64,000 nt of DNA from Sphingomonas liriopis (lineage in GTDB: Bacteria > Pseudomonadota > Alphaproteobacteria > Sphingomonadales > Sphingomonadaceae): NCBI RefSeq assembly GCF_024211255.1, contig NZ_JAMLDY010000015.1, positions 23,750-87,749 of the forward strand, in the 5' to 3' direction. Within the stretch, counting starts at the first letter, position 1; each line of letters opens with the position of its first letter. A program made the translations under genes and the position numbers. Under the pieces are notes generated by a model. That model saw nothing but the letters and a program-made list of their open reading frames with translations, was not told the DNA's origin and searched no databases. Shown piece after piece: positions 1-8,622 of this stretch.

Positions 1-143
1 ACCGAACTCCAGCCGAGGCGCGCGACCAGCGCGGCGAGCAGGATCCAGAAGGCGGCATAGCCAGCGGCGATCAGCAGCACGAGCGCGATCGTCCCCACGG
101 CGACGCCGGACAGCGCCGCGCCGACGACGAACGAGAACGTCAC
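1..143 (-). CDS. Partial membrane protein, runs off the left edge
   Basis: The reading frame opens after an in-frame TAA at about 151-153, can start at a GTG at 141-143, and continues past base 1. The visible 47 residues are almost all hydrophobic and predict one or two membrane segments. The stretch AAFWILLAALVARLGWSS vaguely recalls the interior of ABC-2-type permeases, which would mean the N-terminus is missing, but this is a guess. It lies about 100 bp downstream of the PhnD-like gene on the same strand. Function is not assigned. Confidence 0.4.
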   Translation of the reverse strand, partial: MTFSFVVGAALSGVAVGTIALVLLIAAGYAAFWILLAALVARLGWSS

Positions 144-243
144 CGACGCTTATTAACTCGAAAGCTCGTTCAGCACGGTGTGGATCACGCCGGGCAGCCG
201 GCGCACGGTGCGGGGACGGATCGCGGTCGCGTTGTAGGCGGCC

Positions 244-1053
244 CTATTGCAGGCGGGCGTATCCGGCGCGGGCGGCGTCGCGTTCGAGGCCACGGAGCGC
301 GGCGAAGCGGTGGATGCTGGCGGGCACGATGCGCTCGAGGAACAGTGTGTCGCGCGTCTCCGCCAGAGCCGGTGCGGTCGACACCTCGTCGAGTGCGGCG
401 CGCAGCAGCGCCAGCGTGGTGCGCGAGGTGTGGCGGCTGGTGACGAAGGGGAGCGTGGGCGAGGAATCGGTCGCGGCGAGGATGCGCAACCCCGCCACCG
501 CCTCCGGCTCGAAACGGGCGATCGCCGCCCAGGTGACCGCATCGATCGCGGCGATATCGACGTCGCCGCCCGCCACCGCAGCGACGCTGCCGCGGTGCGA
601 TCCGGTGTCGATCACCGCGGCGAACATCGGCGTGCGCCCGGCGCAGCGGGCGATCGCCGCGCGGAACAGGTTGTAGCCGCTGTTCGAGGTGGCGGCGTTG
701 ATCGCGGCGCGGGCGCCGCGATAATCGGCGATGCCGCGACGGCCGTCGTCGCGGCGGGTGACGATATGGCTGAAATGGCGCGCCCCCGCGCAGCCGGGCA
801 CGGCATAGACGGGCACGGCGACGACGCGCAGGTCGAGATCGGGATCGGTGACGAGCGGATAGCCGCACGCCTGCGCGATCAGCAGCGCGGGGTCGCGCCA
901 GATCGCCTCGGGCGGGCGCGTTCGATCGAGCCGCTCCGGCGCCGCGACGCCGCGACGGCGCAACGCCTCGCCCAGCGCGGTCCACAGCGCATCGTTCGCC
1001 GCCTGTTGTGCGGGGTGGTCGTACATGCCGAGCGAGGCGATACCGGCGGTCAT
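244..1053 (-). CDS. PhnD/SsuA-like phosphate-phosphonate-type substrate-binding protein
   Basis: This 269-residue protein resembles the periplasmic binding proteins of phosphonate/phosphite ABC transporters. Visible features include an early SLGMYDHPAQQAAN segment, SDR-independent GC-rich coding and the mid-protein SNSGYNLFRAAIARCAG region, which matches the ligand-binding part of that family. No signal peptide is apparent, so it may be cytoplasmic or lipid-associated rather than a classical periplasmic receptor. The ATG at 1051-1053 overlaps the desaturase stop (ATGA), which implies translational coupling. No ABC ATPase is visible in the window. Family assignment is fairly good; ligand is unknown. 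Confidence 0.65.
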   Translation of the reverse strand: MTAGIASLGMYDHPAQQAANDALWTALGEALRRRGVAAPERLDRTRPPEAIWRDPALLIAQACGYPLVTDPDLDLRVVAVPVYAVPGCAGARHFSHIVTRRDDGRRGIADYRGARAAINAATSNSGYNLFRAAIARCAGRTPMFAAVIDTGSHRGSVAAVAGGDVDIAAIDAVTWAAIARFEPEAVAGLRILAATDSSPTLPFVTSRHTSRTTLALLRAALDEVSTAPALAETRDTLFLERIVPASIHRFAALRGLERDAARAGYARLQ

Positions 1054-1964
1054 TCGCGCGCATCCTGCGCCGGATGGGGGGCCGGATGGAGGATCGCATC
1101 GTGCCGCCGCAGCGCAAAGCGGCGGACGATCTCGCCATAGCTGCGGTAGGTGCGGCCGGCCAGCGCCTCCAGCCGTGCGGCATGGTGGCGGTGATAGGCG
1201 GGCAGGCGATACCAGGGCACGCCGGGACGCTCGTGATGCGCGGCGTGCAGGTTGTTGTTGAGGAACAGCAGCGCGAAGACGCCGCCGTGCCGCACCGTCG
1301 CCGCGCGTGCCGGTCCGGGCAGGTCGGCGCGATGCTCCGCGAACGACCGCAACAGGGTGAGCGCCATCCCCGGATAGACGACGAACAGCAGGTAGCGCCC
1401 GATCCCGAAGCCGGTCCAGTCGAGCCAGGCGAGGATCGGCGCGATGGCCAGCAGGTGCGGCAGCCAGTCGCGCACCACCGCGCTGGAATCGCGGCGCCAG
1501 CGCACGCGCTCGTCGCGCAGCAGCGCCAGCACGGCGAGCGGCGGCCCGAATACCAGCCGTCCGACCAGCGTCGACTGGAGCGCCGCGAACCAGTGCCACG
1601 GCGCGGCGTCGGTGGCGAGATAGCGCGATTCGGGGTCCTCGACCGGATCGGTGATCCGCGCGCTGGCGTGATGCGCGATATGGCTGCGCCGGTAGAGCGG
1701 ATAGGGCAGCCACAGCGCCAGCGGCGGATAGCCGATGGCGTCGTCGAGCATGCCGATGCCGGTCGGATGGCCGTGGATCGTCTCATGCTGCAGCGATCCC
1801 TGCCACGCGATCAGCCAGCCGCCGATCGCGACGATCGCGATTGTGGGCAGCGCGGCGTGCCACCAGGTCAGCGCCAGCCATCCGCCATAGATCGCCGCCG
1901 CGAGCGCGACCGTCGGCCATTCGACGCCGCGTCGCGCGTGCGGCGGCTGCGATGGCGCGGCCAT
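1050..1964 (-). CDS. Membrane fatty-acid desaturase family protein
   Basis: This is a 304-residue integral membrane protein of the di-iron fatty-acid desaturase/hydroxylase family. The three histidine boxes are visible: HETIH at residues 60-64, HIAHH at 95-99, and a late HAAHH in the NNNLHAAHH segment. Hydrophobic stretches lie at about residues 17-55 and in the middle. It should introduce a double bond or hydroxyl into an acyl chain or carotenoid-like substrate, using an electron donor not encoded here. The ATG at 1964 is chosen; a GTG at 1970 would overlap the peroxiredoxin stop as GTGA and is an equally plausible start. It overlaps the PhnD-like gene by 4 bp. Confidence 0.85.
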   Translation of the reverse strand: MAAPSQPPHARRGVEWPTVALAAAIYGGWLALTWWHAALPTIAIVAIGGWLIAWQGSLQHETIHGHPTGIGMLDDAIGYPPLALWLPYPLYRRSHIAHHASARITDPVEDPESRYLATDAAPWHWFAALQSTLVGRLVFGPPLAVLALLRDERVRWRRDSSAVVRDWLPHLLAIAPILAWLDWTGFGIGRYLLFVVYPGMALTLLRSFAEHRADLPGPARAATVRHGGVFALLFLNNNLHAAHHERPGVPWYRLPAYHRHHAARLEALAGRTYRSYGEIVRRFALRRHDAILHPAPHPAQDARE

Positions 1965-1966
1965 GG

Positions 1967-2599
1967 TCACGCCGGCTGCTTGACGACCCGCAGATAGGGC
2001 GTCGGCGCCGCCCAGCCGTCCGGGAACAGGCTGCGCGCCGCGTCGTCGTCGACCGAGGGGACGATGATGACGTCGCCGCCCTGCTGCCAGTTCGCCGGGG
2101 TCGCGACCTTGTGCCGGTCGGTCAGCTGCAGGCTGTCGATCGTGCGCAGGATCTCGGCGAAATTGCGCCCCGTCGAGGCGGGGTAGGTCAGCGTCAGCCG
2201 CAGCTTCTTCGCCGGATCGATGACCAGCACGGTGCGCACCGTCGTCGTGTCCGACGCATGCGGGTGGATGAGGTCGAGCGTCTCCGACACCGAACGGTCG
2301 TGATCCGCGATCAGCGGGAAATTGAGCGCGGTCCCTTGCGTCCGGGCGATGTCGTCGGCCCAGCGTGCGTGGCTGTCGACCGCATCGACCGACAGGCCGA
2401 CGACCTTCACCCCGCGCCGTTCGAACTCGGGTTTCAGCGCGGCGACCGCGCCGAGTTCGGTGGTGCAGACGGGGGTGAAGTCGCGCGGATGCGAAAACAG
2501 CACGACCCAGCTGTCGCCGGCCCAGTCGTACAGGCCGAACCGCCCGATCGTCGAATCCTGGGTAAAGTCGGGAACGGTATCGCCGAGTTTCAGTGACAT
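1967..2599 (-). CDS. Peroxiredoxin, 1-Cys (Prx6-like)
   Basis: This is a 210-residue thiol peroxidase. The AhpC/TSA active-site pattern PxxxTxxC is visible as PRDFTPVC, with the peroxidatic cysteine at residue 45. The long C-terminal part with NWQQGGDVIIVPSV matches the Prx6/1-Cys branch, which has a dimer-forming extension and lacks a clear resolving cysteine. It reduces H2O2 and lipid or organic hydroperoxides. The start at 2599 is supported by AGGAGG seven bases upstream, preferred over the longer frame starting MAAGG. It is the first gene of an overlapping operon with the desaturase and the PhnD-like gene, which suggests a role in protecting unsaturated lipids. Confidence 0.92.
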   Translation of the reverse strand: MSLKLGDTVPDFTQDSTIGRFGLYDWAGDSWVVLFSHPRDFTPVCTTELGAVAALKPEFERRGVKVVGLSVDAVDSHARWADDIARTQGTALNFPLIADHDRSVSETLDLIHPHASDTTTVRTVLVIDPAKKLRLTLTYPASTGRNFAEILRTIDSLQLTDRHKVATPANWQQGGDVIIVPSVDDDAARSLFPDGWAAPTPYLRVVKQPA

Positions 2600-2777
2600 G
2601 GCAGGTCCTCCTGCCGCCATTCTCTACTAAGTTGGTGGGATATGAAGGGAGCTTTGCTGGGGTGGGGCAAAGCTGCCCTTCGTCCGCCCGGCGCGACGCG
2701 GTTCGCAGGCCGGTTGACGAGCCGGGCGCGATGGAGCGAGACTGATCGCCATGGGGTGAAGACGAAGGGGGCGGACG

Positions 2778-4946
2778 ATGAAGAGGATCCTGTTCACGGC
2801 GGCGTTGCTGATGCCGGCGACGGCGCCGGCGCAGACGGTGGCGATGCGGGGGCTGACGAACTTTCCCACGCTGCCGCGGGCCGAACCGTTCCGCGAAACG
2901 GTGTTCGGCGTCGCGATCGACGATCCCTATCGCTGGATGGAAAAGGCCGACGGGCGCGCCGCGCTCGAGACATGGGTCAATGCGTCGAGCGCGCATACCA
3001 CCGCCGAGCTAGCCGCGCTGCCGGGACGCGAAGCGCTGTTCAAGGACATGCAGGCGCTGAGCCGCGCGGACAGCCGCTATTTCACCGCGCAGGAGGCGGG
3101 CGGCCGGCTGTTCTACGAGAAACTGGCGCCGGACAAGCAGATCCCGGTGCTGATGGTGCGCGAGGGCGGCAAGGACCGGCTGCTGCTCGATCCGATGGCG
3201 GGCACCGACGGCAAGACGCCGCGCGCGATCTCCAGCTTCTCGGTGTCGCCCGATGGCCGCTATGTCGCGATCCATATCGGCGAGGGCGGTGGCGAGACCG
3301 GCGCGATCCGCATCTACGACGTCGCCACCGGGCAACCGGGCGCGGACGTGCTGACCCCGGTATGGGGCGAATTCCGCGTCGGCTGGATCGACGACCGCAC
3401 GGTCACCTACACCCGGCTGGCACCGACCGCGGCGGGCGGCGACCAGATGAAGAACATGGTCGCCTATCTGCACGTCCTCGGCACGCCGGTCACGCGCGAC
3501 GTGGCGGTGCTGGGCGGCAGCGGTCCCGATCACGGCTTCAAGGTCGATCCTGCGCAATTTCCCATCGTCCTGCCCGATCCGACGTCGCCCTGGGTGCTGG
3601 CGATCGCGGCCAATGCGCGTGCGGAAATCCCGATCGCGGTCGGCCGGCTGGCCGACCTGCGCACCGGCAAGCCCGTCTGGACCAAAGTCGCCGACTATGA
3701 CGACCGGATCAACAGCGCCGATATCGTCGGCGACACGCTCTATTACCTGACGAGCAAGACCGACGAGAATGGCGAGCTGCGCGCGATCGACCTGGCCGCG
3801 GGCGCGCCATCGCTCGCGCGCAGCCGGATGGTGATGGCGTCGGGCGGACGCGTGCTGAGCGGGATCACCGCCACCGACAGCGGGCTGTACGTCACGACCA
3901 CGCTGCCATCGGCGGCGAGCGAATTGTGGTTCCTGCCCCGCAGCGGTGGCGCGCCGGAGAAGCTGGCGCTGCCGGCGAGCCAGTCGATCAACGACATGGC
4001 GGTGACGCCCGATCGCAAGGCGGTGACCTTCGCGATGGGCGGTTATACCGTGACCGACGCTTATTACCGCGCGGTCGCGGGCAAGGTCACGCCGCTTGGG
4101 CTGGCCAATGCGACGCCGCCCTCGGCGAAGGCGCGCACCGTCGTCGAGGAATGGGCGAACAGCGCCGACGGCACGCGGGTGCCGCTGACCATCGTTTATT
4201 CAGGCGTCTATTCCGGCCCGCGCAAGGGGCCGGCGCCGACGGTGATCGACGCTTATGGCGGCTATGGCGTGTCGGGCCAGCCCTTCTATTCGTCGAACTG
4301 GGACGTGTGGAACCAGCGCGGCGGCGTCTACGCCTATTGCCATATCCGCGGTGGCGGTGAGTTGGGCGAAGCGTGGCATCGCGGCGGCATGCTGGCGAAC
4401 AAGGTCAATGCCCATGCCGATCTGATCGCGTGCGGTGAGCGGCTGGTGAAATTGGGCTATGCCACGCCCAAGACGCTCGGCATTTTCGGTTCCAGCGCGG
4501 GCGGGCTGCTGATCCCGCCGTCGGCGCTCAAGCGGCCCGACCTGTTCGCCGCGGTGGTGACGCGCGTCGGCATCGTCAACGCGACCCGGCTGGCGGCGGC
4601 GAACAACGGCCCCAACCAATATGGCGAGATGGGCGATCCGGGGACCGAGGCGGGGTTCAAGGCGCTGGCGGCGCAGGATTCGACGCTGCTGCTGGGTAAG
4701 GCGCCGGGCGGCACCGATTTCCTGTTCACGATCGGCCTCAACGACAAGCGCGTCGATCCGTGGATGTCGGCGAAGCTTGCCGCGATGATGCGCGCCAGAT
4801 GGGGCGACCGGCACCTTGTCCTGATCCGTTCGGACGGCAAGGCGGGCCACGGTTTGGGCTCGACCCGCGACCAGACCATCGAGGAACGCGCCGATATCTT
4901 CGCCTTTTTCCTGAACCGCTTCGGCGCGCCCGGCTTCGTCCGGTAA
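2778..4946 (+). CDS. Secreted prolyl oligopeptidase family serine peptidase (S9A)
   Basis: This is a 722-residue protein with a cleavable signal peptide (hydrophobic to ATAPAQT), so it is probably periplasmic. A beta-propeller N-terminal domain beginning DDPYRWME is followed by an alpha/beta-hydrolase domain. The catalytic triad can be placed: Ser573 in GSSAGG, Asp656 in NDKRV, and His691 in KAGHGLG. The family cleaves short proline-containing peptides. The nucleophile motif is GSSAGG rather than the usual GxSNGG. The start is supported by an AAGGGGG sequence just upstream. It is divergent from the peroxiredoxin operon and followed by a structured repeat. Confidence 0.9.
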   Translation: MKRILFTAALLMPATAPAQTVAMRGLTNFPTLPRAEPFRETVFGVAIDDPYRWMEKADGRAALETWVNASSAHTTAELAALPGREALFKDMQALSRADSRYFTAQEAGGRLFYEKLAPDKQIPVLMVREGGKDRLLLDPMAGTDGKTPRAISSFSVSPDGRYVAIHIGEGGGETGAIRIYDVATGQPGADVLTPVWGEFRVGWIDDRTVTYTRLAPTAAGGDQMKNMVAYLHVLGTPVTRDVAVLGGSGPDHGFKVDPAQFPIVLPDPTSPWVLAIAANARAEIPIAVGRLADLRTGKPVWTKVADYDDRINSADIVGDTLYYLTSKTDENGELRAIDLAAGAPSLARSRMVMASGGRVLSGITATDSGLYVTTTLPSAASELWFLPRSGGAPEKLALPASQSINDMAVTPDRKAVTFAMGGYTVTDAYYRAVAGKVTPLGLANATPPSAKARTVVEEWANSADGTRVPLTIVYSGVYSGPRKGPAPTVIDAYGGYGVSGQPFYSSNWDVWNQRGGVYAYCHIRGGGELGEAWHRGGMLANKVNAHADLIACGERLVKLGYATPKTLGIFGSSAGGLLIPPSALKRPDLFAAVVTRVGIVNATRLAAANNGPNQYGEMGDPGTEAGFKALAAQDSTLLLGKAPGGTDFLFTIGLNDKRVDPWMSAKLAAMMRARWGDRHLVLIRSDGKAGHGLGSTRDQTIEERADIFAFFLNRFGAPGFVR

Positions 4947-5046
4947 CGCGCGGTGCGCGGCGGGCGGCCACGATATGATAACCTCGGGGCACTTCCATCG
5001 AACAGGAAGGGCAATCGTTTGATACTTTTGGTTGATCCAACTCTCT

Positions 5047-5184
5047 ACCGTTCGCCCTGAGCCTGTCGAAGGGCCTGAGACTCACCTGTGCTTCGACAGT
5101 GAGCAGGTGAAACGTCCCCCGGACGTTTCAGTCGAGGCCGGGGGCCTCGACGACCTGCTCACCAGCACGAACGGGTTCGCGTGA
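5047..5184. repeat. CTTCGACAG-family repeat carrying a cloverleaf-like insert
   Basis: The 250-bp gap between the peptidase and the flotillin gene is largely filled by this element. Outer arms contain GCCTGTCGAAGGG and CTTCGACAG. Inside lies a 10-bp inverted repeat (GTGAGCAGGT at 5099-5108 and ACCTGCTCAC at 5153-5162) enclosing two perfect hairpins: stem GAAACGTCC with loop CCC (5109-5129) and stem TCGAGGCC with loop GGG (5132-5150). Together they form a three-way junction. It sits between convergent genes and could end transcription or form a cruciform. Confidence 0.8.
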
Positions 5185-5196
5185 AGTCTTCTTGCT

Positions 5197-6912
5197 CTAA
5201 TTGCCCGGTGACGGGGCGGCGGCGTCGTGTGCGGCGCTGCCGTTCGCGGCGCGCGGTGCGGGTGCGGCGCTGCCGTCGAGGATGCCGTTGAGCGATCCGC
5301 CGGTCATGCCGAGTTCGGCCATCAGCCCGTCGATCAGCGGGCCGCCGACGCGATAGCGCATCGCGGCGGCGACCGCGGCGTCGGCGAGATTGCCCTGGCC
5401 GCCGCTCGCGCCATGGTCGCCGCCGCCGTCGCCGTGCAGCCCGCGCGCATCGAGGATGCTGATCCGGTCGATCGCCTCCATCGGCTTGGCCGCCGCGGCG
5501 ATGATCGCGGGCAGCGCGTCGAGCATCGCCTTGCGGATCAGCAGCGCGGTCTGCGCGTCGCTGAGGATGTTGGTCGCCTCGTTGATCGACGCCTGGCCCG
5601 CGGCATCGACCTTGAACGCCGCCTCGCGGCCCTCGGCACGCGCCTTTTCGGCGTCGGCCTCGGCGGTCGCTTCAGTGCGCAGCGCGATCGCGCGCGCTTC
5701 CGCGGCTTCCTTTTCCGCGGTGGCGGCGACGGTGATCTGCACGGCCTCTTCCTGCGCGCGCTGCGTCGCGGCGATGACCGCGACGTTCTTGTTGCGGTTG
5801 GCGATCTCGGTCGCCTTGGCGGTGATGACGCTTTCCTCGGCGCGGACGGCGAGCGCGCGCGCTTCGTTGGCGGCGGCGGTGGCGGTCGATTCTTCCTCCG
5901 ACTTCTGCGCGGTCTGCACCGCGGTCGTGATGCGCGCGATCTCGATCGTGCGGTCGCGTTCGATCGTCGCGGTCTGGATCGCGCCGTCGCGGGCGATGGT
6001 GGCGGTCTTGACGACCTTGTCCGCCTCGGTCTGCGCGACGGTCTGCGCCTGCGTCGCGGTGATGCGCGCGATCTCGGCAAGGCGGGTCTGCTCGGCCTCC
6101 GCCGTGGCGATCGCGGTCGCCTGTTCGGCGCGGAGCGCGGCCAGCGTCTGCTCCTGCGTCAGCCGCGCCTGTTCGGCGGCCTGCGCGATCTCGAGGCTCT
6201 GGTTGTTGGCGGCGAGGTTGCGCTGTTCGATCTCGACGCGGTTGGTCGCGACGATGTCGTTGCGGATCTTCTTGCGCTCCTCGATCGTGCGGGTGAGCAC
6301 GGTCAGCCCCTCGGCGTCGAAGGCGTTGTTTTCATTGAAATGTTCGAACGCGGTCTGGTCGAAATGGGTGATGCTGACCGATTCCAGCTGGAAGCCGTTC
6401 ATGTCGAGGTCGGTCATCAGCGCCTCCTGCACCTTCTGGATGAAGTCGGCGCGGTTGGCGTGGAGGTGCTCCATCGTCATCGTCGCCGCGACCGAGCGCA
6501 GCGCGGAGACGAGCTTGCCGTCGAGCAGCGACTTCACCGCATCGGGGCTGTTGACCGAATCGCCCAGCGTCTGCGCGGCGGCGGCGATCGATTCGGCGTC
6601 CGGCTTCACCTTGATGTGGAACAGGCCGACGACGTCGACGCGCAACTTGTCGAGCGTGATGAGCGCGTCCTTGTTGAGGCGCGACACCTCCAGCTTCACC
6701 GTCGTCAGGCGGACCTGCATCAGCTCGTGCAGCACCGGGATGACCATGATGCCGCCGTTCAGCACCACCTTTTCCCCACCGAAGCCGGTGCGGATCAGCG
6801 CCACGTCCTTGGTCGCGCGGCGGTAGAGGCGGGTCAGGATGATGCCGATCACGACGAGCGCGAACAGCACGATGCCGGCGTAGATCAGGACGTTCAGAAG
6901 CGATGCAGGCAT
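5197..6912 (-). CDS. yqiK: Flotillin / band-7 (SPFH) protein, YqiK-like
   Basis: This is a 571-residue flotillin-family membrane scaffold. One N-terminal membrane segment (about residues 7-28) is followed by an SPFH domain. Then comes a very long Ala/Glu/Thr-rich coiled coil (about residues 210-450) built from repeats such as EIARIT and TATIARD. A Gly/Ala-rich C-terminal tail ends the protein. Such proteins organise membrane microdomains and respond to envelope stress. A GGGAGGG sequence lies directly upstream of the ATG. The gene follows yqiJ on the same strand with a 34-bp gap, the usual yqiJ-yqiK pairing. Confidence 0.92.
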   Translation of the reverse strand: MPASLLNVLIYAGIVLFALVVIGIILTRLYRRATKDVALIRTGFGGEKVVLNGGIMVIPVLHELMQVRLTTVKLEVSRLNKDALITLDKLRVDVVGLFHIKVKPDAESIAAAAQTLGDSVNSPDAVKSLLDGKLVSALRSVAATMTMEHLHANRADFIQKVQEALMTDLDMNGFQLESVSITHFDQTAFEHFNENNAFDAEGLTVLTRTIEERKKIRNDIVATNRVEIEQRNLAANNQSLEIAQAAEQARLTQEQTLAALRAEQATAIATAEAEQTRLAEIARITATQAQTVAQTEADKVVKTATIARDGAIQTATIERDRTIEIARITTAVQTAQKSEEESTATAAANEARALAVRAEESVITAKATEIANRNKNVAVIAATQRAQEEAVQITVAATAEKEAAEARAIALRTEATAEADAEKARAEGREAAFKVDAAGQASINEATNILSDAQTALLIRKAMLDALPAIIAAAAKPMEAIDRISILDARGLHGDGGGDHGASGGQGNLADAAVAAAMRYRVGGPLIDGLMAELGMTGGSLNGILDGSAAPAPRAANGSAAHDAAAPSPGN

Positions 6913-6946
6913 AAACCCTCCCCGTGGCGTGCCGAATGGCGGTAGG

Positions 6947-7564
6947 TCAGATCGATTGAAGAAGCGTGTCGCGATCGGGCAGCGCGAAGAACAGCGTGCC
7001 GTGGCGGCGGACGAGCAGCACCGTCTCGCCGGCCGGGATGACGGCGGTATCGTTATGCGGCTCGACCATGACGAAATGCGCCTGGCCGAACTGGTCGACG
7101 ATCTTGGCGCGGGCGGGCGAGCCGCGACGCGCGACGCCCTCCAGCACGGTGCCGCGCCGGCGCAGCAGGTCTTCGGTCGAGATCACGCTGGTTTCGAAGC
7201 CGGGCATGATCCGCGCGAGCCCGTTGGCGACGACGGTGTTGAGAAGCCCGCCGGCGAGCAGCGCGCCGCCCGACGCCAGCGGCCAGGCAAGCGGCGCGCC
7301 CCACAGCGCCGACGCGCCCTGCTGGAGCGCGATGCCCGCCACGGTGAAGCAGCCGAGCAGCGAGGTGAGCCAGATCAGGATCGGCAGTTCGCCGCCGAGG
7401 CCCAGCCAGTCGAGCACGCCCGCATGCCCGTCGGCCGCGACGTCCGCGTCGAGGTCGAAGTGGCCGAGCCCCAGGCCGACCCCCTCGATCAGCCCGATCC
7501 CCAGCATGACGACGAAGGCGATCGCGAACGGAAGGTACGCCGGCGTCAGGAACTGCGCGAACAT
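6947..7564 (-). CDS. yqiJ: YqiJ-family membrane protein with OB-fold
   Basis: This is a 205-residue protein with three to four predicted membrane helices (about residues 8-28, 55-85 and 95-115). A soluble C-terminal domain (about residues 130-200) ends in a beta-rich segment with AVIPAGETVLLVRR, consistent with the OB-fold of YqiJ/NfeD-like partners. NfeD-like and YqiJ proteins pair with flotillins and probably help their assembly. The gene lies immediately upstream of the flotillin, so the two are presumably co-transcribed. The product is well supported by context; biochemical detail for the family is limited. Confidence 0.85.
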   Translation of the reverse strand: MFAQFLTPAYLPFAIAFVVMLGIGLIEGVGLGLGHFDLDADVAADGHAGVLDWLGLGGELPILIWLTSLLGCFTVAGIALQQGASALWGAPLAWPLASGGALLAGGLLNTVVANGLARIMPGFETSVISTEDLLRRRGTVLEGVARRGSPARAKIVDQFGQAHFVMVEPHNDTAVIPAGETVLLVRRHGTLFFALPDRDTLLQSI

Positions 7565-7699
7565 ACGACGACGCTATCATGCGGATCGCGTCCTGTCAGG
7601 CCGAATTGAGGGGTACAACCTCCGGCGACACGGGTGGCCACTACGCCACGAACAGGAAATCGCGTGCTATCGCGGGCGTGATGCTGCTACCCGCGCGGG

Positions 7700-7897
7700 A
7701 TGCTCAGGACACGGATCAAACGCACGATGGCGGAGGCCGAGCGCGCCGCCGCCCGGCTCAGCGACATCGAGGCGGCGGTGGTGGCGCTGGGCGACGAGGA
7801 TCTGCTCGATCTGGCGGATATCTTCGCGAACGCGCCGGGTACGCCGCTGGCCGGGATGGCGGCGACCGAGATGCGTCGGCGCAAGCTCAGCCTGTGA
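7700..7897 (+). CDS. Small hypothetical protein
   Basis: This is a 65-residue ORF rich in Ala, Asp and Glu with a helical core, ending in MRRRKLSL. An internal ATG at 7727 (MAEAERAAARL) is a plausible alternative start giving 56 residues; neither start has a strong ribosome-binding site. It lies divergent from yqiJ and just upstream of the SEC-C gene. I do not recognise the family. The regular helical heptad character (LSDIEAAVVALGDEDLLDLA) and the absence of a long competing ORF support it being real. Confidence 0.5.
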   Translation: MLRTRIKRTMAEAERAAARLSDIEAAVVALGDEDLLDLADIFANAPGTPLAGMAATEMRRRKLSL

Positions 7898-7942
7898 TGG
7901 TCGCGACCGTCATCGCGGCATGGCATGGGCGCGCGTAACCGC

Positions 7943-8608
7943 ATGCGTCAGCTTCCCTCGCGCCTGCGTCGGCTCGACGATGCGCTCGCCGCCCTGCCGC
8001 TCGACGAGCCGATGCTGTTGACCGAACTCGACGGGTTCCTGACGGGGATCGTCGTCGGGCCCGAACCCATCGTCCCGGCCGAATGGATGCAGAGCGTCTG
8101 GGGTTCGGACGACAGCGACGCGCCGCCGTTCGACGAGCCCGAGGACGTGCGATGGTTCGCCGACGCGGTGATGGCACAGCACGATGCCATCGCGCGCGAT
8201 CTGGGGCGCGGCAAGCCGCAGCCGGTCTTCGACATCGACGAACGCAACGGCGACGTGCTGTGGGAGGCATGGATCGACGGCTTCGCCGCGGCGATGGAGT
8301 TGCGCCCCGACGCCTGGGCTGCGGTCGTCGATGGTGCGGATGTGGAAGCCGCCGATGCGGCGGTGCGCATGATGACCCTGATCGCGGTGGCCGAGGATGA
8401 TGGCACGCTCGACAGCATGCAGATCGATGCGTTGCAGGACGGTGCGCCGTCCGACATCGCCGCCGCCATCGTGCAGCTCCATGCCGCGCGGCAGCGCCGG
8501 GGCGGCGCCGTTCCGGAGCCGGTGGGCACGGAGCGGGTGAGCAAGATCGGCAGGAACGATCCATGTCGCTGCGGCTCTGGCAAGAAGTTCAAGCGCTGTT
8601 GCGGGTGA
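7943..8608 (+). CDS. UPF0149 (YgfB/YecA) family protein with C-terminal SEC-C zinc motif
   Basis: This protein of about 221 residues starts at the ATG at 7943 (MRQLPSRL); an ATG at 7925 would add six residues. The N-terminal part (LDDALAALPL, MLLTELDGFLTGIVVGP) is typical of the YgfB/YecA family. The C-terminus carries NDPCRCGSGKKFKRCCG, the zinc-binding SEC-C motif also found at the end of SecA. The motif mediates binding to SecB or ribosomes in SecA and is used as an accessory metal-binding tail elsewhere. The exact role is unknown. Confidence 0.85.
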   Translation: MRQLPSRLRRLDDALAALPLDEPMLLTELDGFLTGIVVGPEPIVPAEWMQSVWGSDDSDAPPFDEPEDVRWFADAVMAQHDAIARDLGRGKPQPVFDIDERNGDVLWEAWIDGFAAAMELRPDAWAAVVDGADVEAADAAVRMMTLIAVAEDDGTLDSMQIDALQDGAPSDIAAAIVQLHAARQRRGGAVPEPVGTERVSKIGRNDPCRCGSGKKFKRCCG

Positions 8609-8622
8609 GGTAACGAAGGCGA

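Noticed and set aside
153..243. Possible small protein ending TVRRLPGVIHTVLNELSS
   Set aside because: The tail looks protein-like, but there is no good start codon after the PhnD-like stop and no ribosome-binding site.
185..1786. Long minus-strand frame of 533 codons
   Set aside because: It is Arg/Pro/Ser-rich shadow sequence of the desaturase and PhnD-like genes in another frame and has no recognisable domain.
5227..6945. Plus-strand frame of 572 codons opposite the flotillin
   Set aside because: Antisense shadow; its composition (Arg, Gly, Asp rich without domains) is that of an opposite frame, while the minus frame has clear SPFH features.
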